A stretch of DNA of 64,000 nucleotides. Source: Dehalococcoidia bacterium (GTDB lineage: Bacteria; Chloroflexota; Dehalococcoidia; UBA2979). Made by a program: the position numbers and the translations under genes. Shown here one piece after another: positions 61,908-64,000 of this stretch. The first letter of the stretch is position 1, and every line of letters starts with the position of its first letter. Below the pieces are notes generated by a model. That model was not told the origin of the DNA. It ran no database searches and worked only from the letters and a program-made list of their open reading frames with translations. The DNA is taken from contig SHYS01000007.1 in NCBI GenBank assembly GCA_009692685.1, positions 34,733-98,732 of the forward strand, written 5' to 3'.

Positions 61908-62349
61908 GCAGGTCAGCGACACGCGGGTTGGCCGCAACGTCAAAGAGTTCTTCGAGGAGATACGCGCTCGCGACCCCGAACTTCAGGCGGAGTACGACCG
62001 CCTCGGTCCGCGGTTTGAGGTGATTGCCGAAATCTCGCGGGCACGAAAGCGCCTCGGGATCACGCAGCGCGAGATGGCCGAGCGCATGGGCGTCAGTCAG
62101 CCGGTCGTCGCGCGACTGCTCTCGGGCGAACAGAGTCCGAGGATCGACACCATCGCCGCCGCCGCCGCCGCGCTCGAGTGCGACCTCGTGATCCAGTTTC
62201 GCCCGCGCGCGGCCTCGAGGCCGCGCGCCACATCCGAGGTCCGCGCGGTTGCCGAGGACTCGCCCGCGTACCGCGCTCGGTCGCCGCGGGCTACTCGTTC
62301 ACCCGCTCGCTCACCTCGCGCACCTCGCTCAGGTGACACGAATCGTTGA
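61885..62349 (+). CDS. XRE-family helix-turn-helix antitoxin (HigA-like)
   Basis: A 154-residue protein. The helix-turn-helix is RARKRLGITQREMAERMGVS, QPVVARLLSGEQSPRIDTI, followed by AAALECDLVIQFRPR. GGAGG lies 7 bases before the GTG at 61885. Downstream of a HigB-like toxin gene, it follows the HigBA order (toxin first). The C-terminal arginine-rich tail runs into the antisense end of the phosphatase gene (58 bases overlap), which is unusual for a conserved tail. Confidence 0.85.
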   Translation: MAENETTEQVSDTRVGRNVKEFFEEIRARDPELQAEYDRLGPRFEVIAEISRARKRLGITQREMAERMGVSQPVVARLLSGEQSPRIDTIAAAAAALECDLVIQFRPRAASRPRATSEVRAVAEDSPAYRARSPRATRSPARSPRAPRSGDTNR

Positions 62350-62917
62350 GCGAGACGAGCGTGTGGCGCCCTCGCTCCCACGCGAAAGCCGTGATCGAGG
62401 TGTTGGCCGGCGTCGCGAACGGCAGGTAGGACTCGCGCGGCGCAGCGAGCACGTGCACGATCAGCCGCGCGATCGTGCCGCCGTGCGACACTACGATGGC
62501 GGTGTCATCTCGATGGCGCTCCGCCAGCTCCTCGAACGCGGCCGTCACCCGAGCGTGGAAGGCGACAGTGCCTTCCTCACCGGGGATGCTGCCGGTACCC
62601 CACTTCCCCACCGAGACGCCCCAGCGCGACTCGACCTCGTCCCAGGTCAGACCCTGCGCCTCGCCATAGTTGTACTCGCGCAGCCCATCGAGGGGTTCGA
62701 CATCGAGACCTGTCGCCACGCCGACCGGCCGCGCGGTCTCCCACGCGCGCATGAGCGGGCTGGCGTAGATCCGCGTCGCCCCCGACGTGGCGAGGCGGCG
62801 CGCCACCACCTCGGCCTGACTCCTGCCGAGGTCCGAGAGCGGTGTGTCGAGCCAGCCCTGCATGATCCGACGGGCGTTCCCCTCGGACTGGCCATGGCGG
62901 ACAAAGAGCAGCGTCAT
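62291..62917 (-). CDS. Histidine phosphatase-superfamily protein
   Basis: A 208-residue phosphoglycerate-mutase-like phosphatase. It starts LLFVRHGQSEGNARRIMQGW (RHG catalytic histidine), with RIYASPLMRAWETARPVG, LREYNYGEAQGLTWDEVESR, and the second histidine in AIVVSHGGTIARLIV. The substrate is not fixed by these motifs (alpha-ribazole phosphate, sugar phosphates and others are known). It starts directly after the Nudix gene, with a 4-base overlap. Confidence 0.9.
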   Translation of the reverse strand: MTLLFVRHGQSEGNARRIMQGWLDTPLSDLGRSQAEVVARRLATSGATRIYASPLMRAWETARPVGVATGLDVEPLDGLREYNYGEAQGLTWDEVESRWGVSVGKWGTGSIPGEEGTVAFHARVTAAFEELAERHRDDTAIVVSHGGTIARLIVHVLAAPRESYLPFATPANTSITAFAWERGRHTLVSLNDSCHLSEVREVSERVNE

Positions 62918-63513
62918 CGCGCGCCCTCGAGCGCGGACAGCAGATCGAAGTAGCCGCCGAGGATGCGCGCGGTTGCGCCCCAGATACGGTGCTCCCCGAA
63001 GTAGAACTCGCGCATCGCCTCGCCCTCACCGTCGAGTTCGCTCACGGTCCACTTCACCGCGCCCTCCGACCGCAGGTGGTTGACCGGCACGGCGAGGAGC
63101 TCCGCCACCTCGCGGTTCGCAAGCGCGAACGGATACGGCGTCTGTGCGGTCACCACCCCGACGAACGGGGTGATGAGGTAGTTGCTGCTGCGCGTGGCGA
63201 TCTGGTCGAGGGCGCCGAGCACCTCGATGTGTGCGGGCTCCACCCCGATTTCCTCGTGCGTCTCGCGCAGCGCCGCGTGCAGCGGCGAGGCGTCACCGGC
63301 ATCGATGGCGCCACCGGGCAGGCTGATCTCGCCTTTGTGGAACCGCACCCGATTGGTGCGCACCTGGAAGAGGATCTCGTCGCCCTCGGCCAGCGGGTGT
63401 ACGAGGAGCATGACGGCGGCGTTCCGCCGCTCGACCCCGTCCTCGATGGTGGTGGGCGTGTACCACCGCAGGGCGAGCCGGGCGATTTCGATATGGGGCA
63501 TCGAGGCGGTCAC
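62914..63513 (-). CDS. CoA-pyrophosphatase-type Nudix hydrolase
   Basis: A 199-residue Nudix protein. The Nudix box is SLPGGAIDAGDASPLHAALR followed by ETHEEIG, and upstream NAAVMLLVHPLAEGDEILFQ has the RTNRVRFHKGEISLPGG context of CoA diphosphatases (NudL type). Such enzymes split CoA or its derivatives into 3',5'-ADP and phosphopantetheine. The GTG at 63513 gives the first residues TASMPHIE; an ATG at 63501 is an alternative start. Confidence 0.88.
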   Translation of the reverse strand: MTASMPHIEIARLALRWYTPTTIEDGVERRNAAVMLLVHPLAEGDEILFQVRTNRVRFHKGEISLPGGAIDAGDASPLHAALRETHEEIGVEPAHIEVLGALDQIATRSSNYLITPFVGVVTAQTPYPFALANREVAELLAVPVNHLRSEGAVKWTVSELDGEGEAMREFYFGEHRIWGATARILGGYFDLLSALEGAR

Positions 63514-63770
63514 GCTTCGATGGTAGCGCGCGCGTTAGTGAGACTCGGCGAGATCGCCTTGGGGCGCTACCAGGTACAAGAACAAACATTCTATTTTTAT
63601 TGAACTGACTGTGCTGCAGCGGGTTCGAAGCCTCGCCGAAAAGGACGACGCGCCGCCCAATAAAAAGATACTCCAGCAGTGCTACGACGAGGTGAACACA
63701 GAAGTGCCTGCAGACGCGTTTTGGAAATAGTGCGCTTCAATAGCGCGGATGATGCCGGAGGAGCGACTCG
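63514..63770 (+). other. Intergenic region, locally less GC-rich
   Basis: No gene can be assigned. The stretch 63570-63600 (AACATTCTATTTTTATTGAA) is markedly AT-rich. After it, an open frame of about 50 codons (63590-63730) reads VLQRVRSLAEKDDAPPNKKI and continues to FWK, with an unusual codon mix and no family match. It could be a short remnant or a leader. The shift in composition may mark the edge of an accessory region. Confidence 0.35.
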
Positions 63771-63956
63771 ATGAACGAGCGTCGTCTAAGGGAGCCACCA
63801 CGACCACAACCACGACCACAACCCGACGCCAACTATCCGGCAATCGAACCACCCCAACCTTGGCCAGTTACCCTCCCCCGCCGCGACCGACTGGCAAGCT
63901 TGGCTGACGCGTGCTTGTGGGGCGATCACCGCGACACGTTCCATCAAGCTATTTAG
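63771..63956 (+). CDS. Possible small proline/arginine-rich protein
   Basis: A 61-codon frame with an excellent GGAGGAG site 7-8 bases before the ATG, which is the main support. The protein starts MNERRLREPPRPQPRPQPDA (from a CCACAACCACGACC-type simple repeat) and ends RLASLADACLWGDHRDTFHQ. I recognise no family. It could be a genuine small gene or a chance frame through low-complexity DNA. Confidence 0.35.
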   Translation: MNERRLREPPRPQPRPQPDANYPAIEPPQPWPVTLPRRDRLASLADACLWGDHRDTFHQAI

Positions 63957-64000
63957 ATTCAATGATCAGCTATCTACGAGGATTTTGGTAGGCCCGCCTG

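Noticed and set aside
63797..63830. CRISPR-like short repeat (CCACGACCACAA units)
   Set aside because: Units are contiguous simple sequence without spacers; low-complexity coding-like DNA. No CRISPR array or cas gene was seen anywhere in the window.

Overview
The window is a gene-dense, GC-rich bacterial chromosome segment. GTG and TTG starts are frequent, and many genes overlap by 4 bases (ATGA, GTGA or TTGA). Nearly everything encoded is core metabolism or information processing. Several traits fit a high-GC Chloroflexota, possibly a Dehalococcoidia relative: the glycolysis block with an archaeal-type phosphoglycerate mutase, a nuo cluster without nuoB, nuoI and the NADH module, and acyl-CoA/thiolase/DUF35/SDR genes. 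The lineage is an inference from gene content, not a phylogeny.

Layout. 1-1.1 kb: the 5' end of a luciferase-like oxidoreductase gene, tRNA-Gly(TCC) and the remains of an ArsR regulator. 1.1-7.2 kb (minus): pgk-apgM-tpiA-miaA-dapF-acetyltransferase, apparently one operon. 7.3-10.5 kb: metG flanked by two damaged genes. 10.7-12.7 kb: tatD overlapping an unusual PspC/polyprenyl diphosphate synthase fusion. 12.7-17.4 kb (minus): zinc-ribbon protein, recO, small membrane protein, recR, dnaX, ybeY. 17.5-27 kb (minus): nuoA-C-D-H-J-K-(DUF2007-like)-L-M-N. 27.1-27.9 kb: vapBC-type toxin-antitoxin pair. 28-34 kb (plus): crotonase, DUF35 plus cysteine-less thiolase-like pair, PHP phosphoesterase and two tandem SDRs. 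34.1-35 kb: a shattered gene. 35.2-44 kb (minus): acetyltransferase, Nudix, HEAT, LysM, gpsA, plsY, der, cdaR-like, cdaA, argF. 44.1-46.3 kb: comEC remnant. 46.3-51.1 kb: cupin, rph, MFS, HIT, DUF1015 and a broken membrane gene. 51.3-54 kb: serA and an AGT-type aminotransferase. 54.1-54.9 kb: DUF433-like/DUF5615 toxin-antitoxin pair. 55-58.3 kb: selA and a frameshifted diguanylate cyclase. 58.4-63.5 kb: mutS2, nitroreductase, a HigBA-like pair, a histidine phosphatase and a CoA-type Nudix hydrolase. The last 0.5 kb is less GC-rich and nearly empty.

Two themes deserve attention. First, many otherwise well-conserved genes carry small lesions: in-frame TGA or TAG, single-base indels, or a missing ATG. 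They are a metallophosphoesterase, a DUF4260 protein, comEC, a membrane protein, a GGDEF protein, two toxins, and the starts of selA and a DUF1015 gene. They may reflect pseudogenisation, recoding or unusual initiation, or sequence error; the sequence alone cannot decide. Second, there are unusual architectures: the PspC/prenyl-synthase fusion, the nuo cluster without the two Fe-S connector subunits NuoB and NuoI, and the DUF35/thiolase-like pair lacking catalytic cysteines, which recalls acyl-CoA aldolases.
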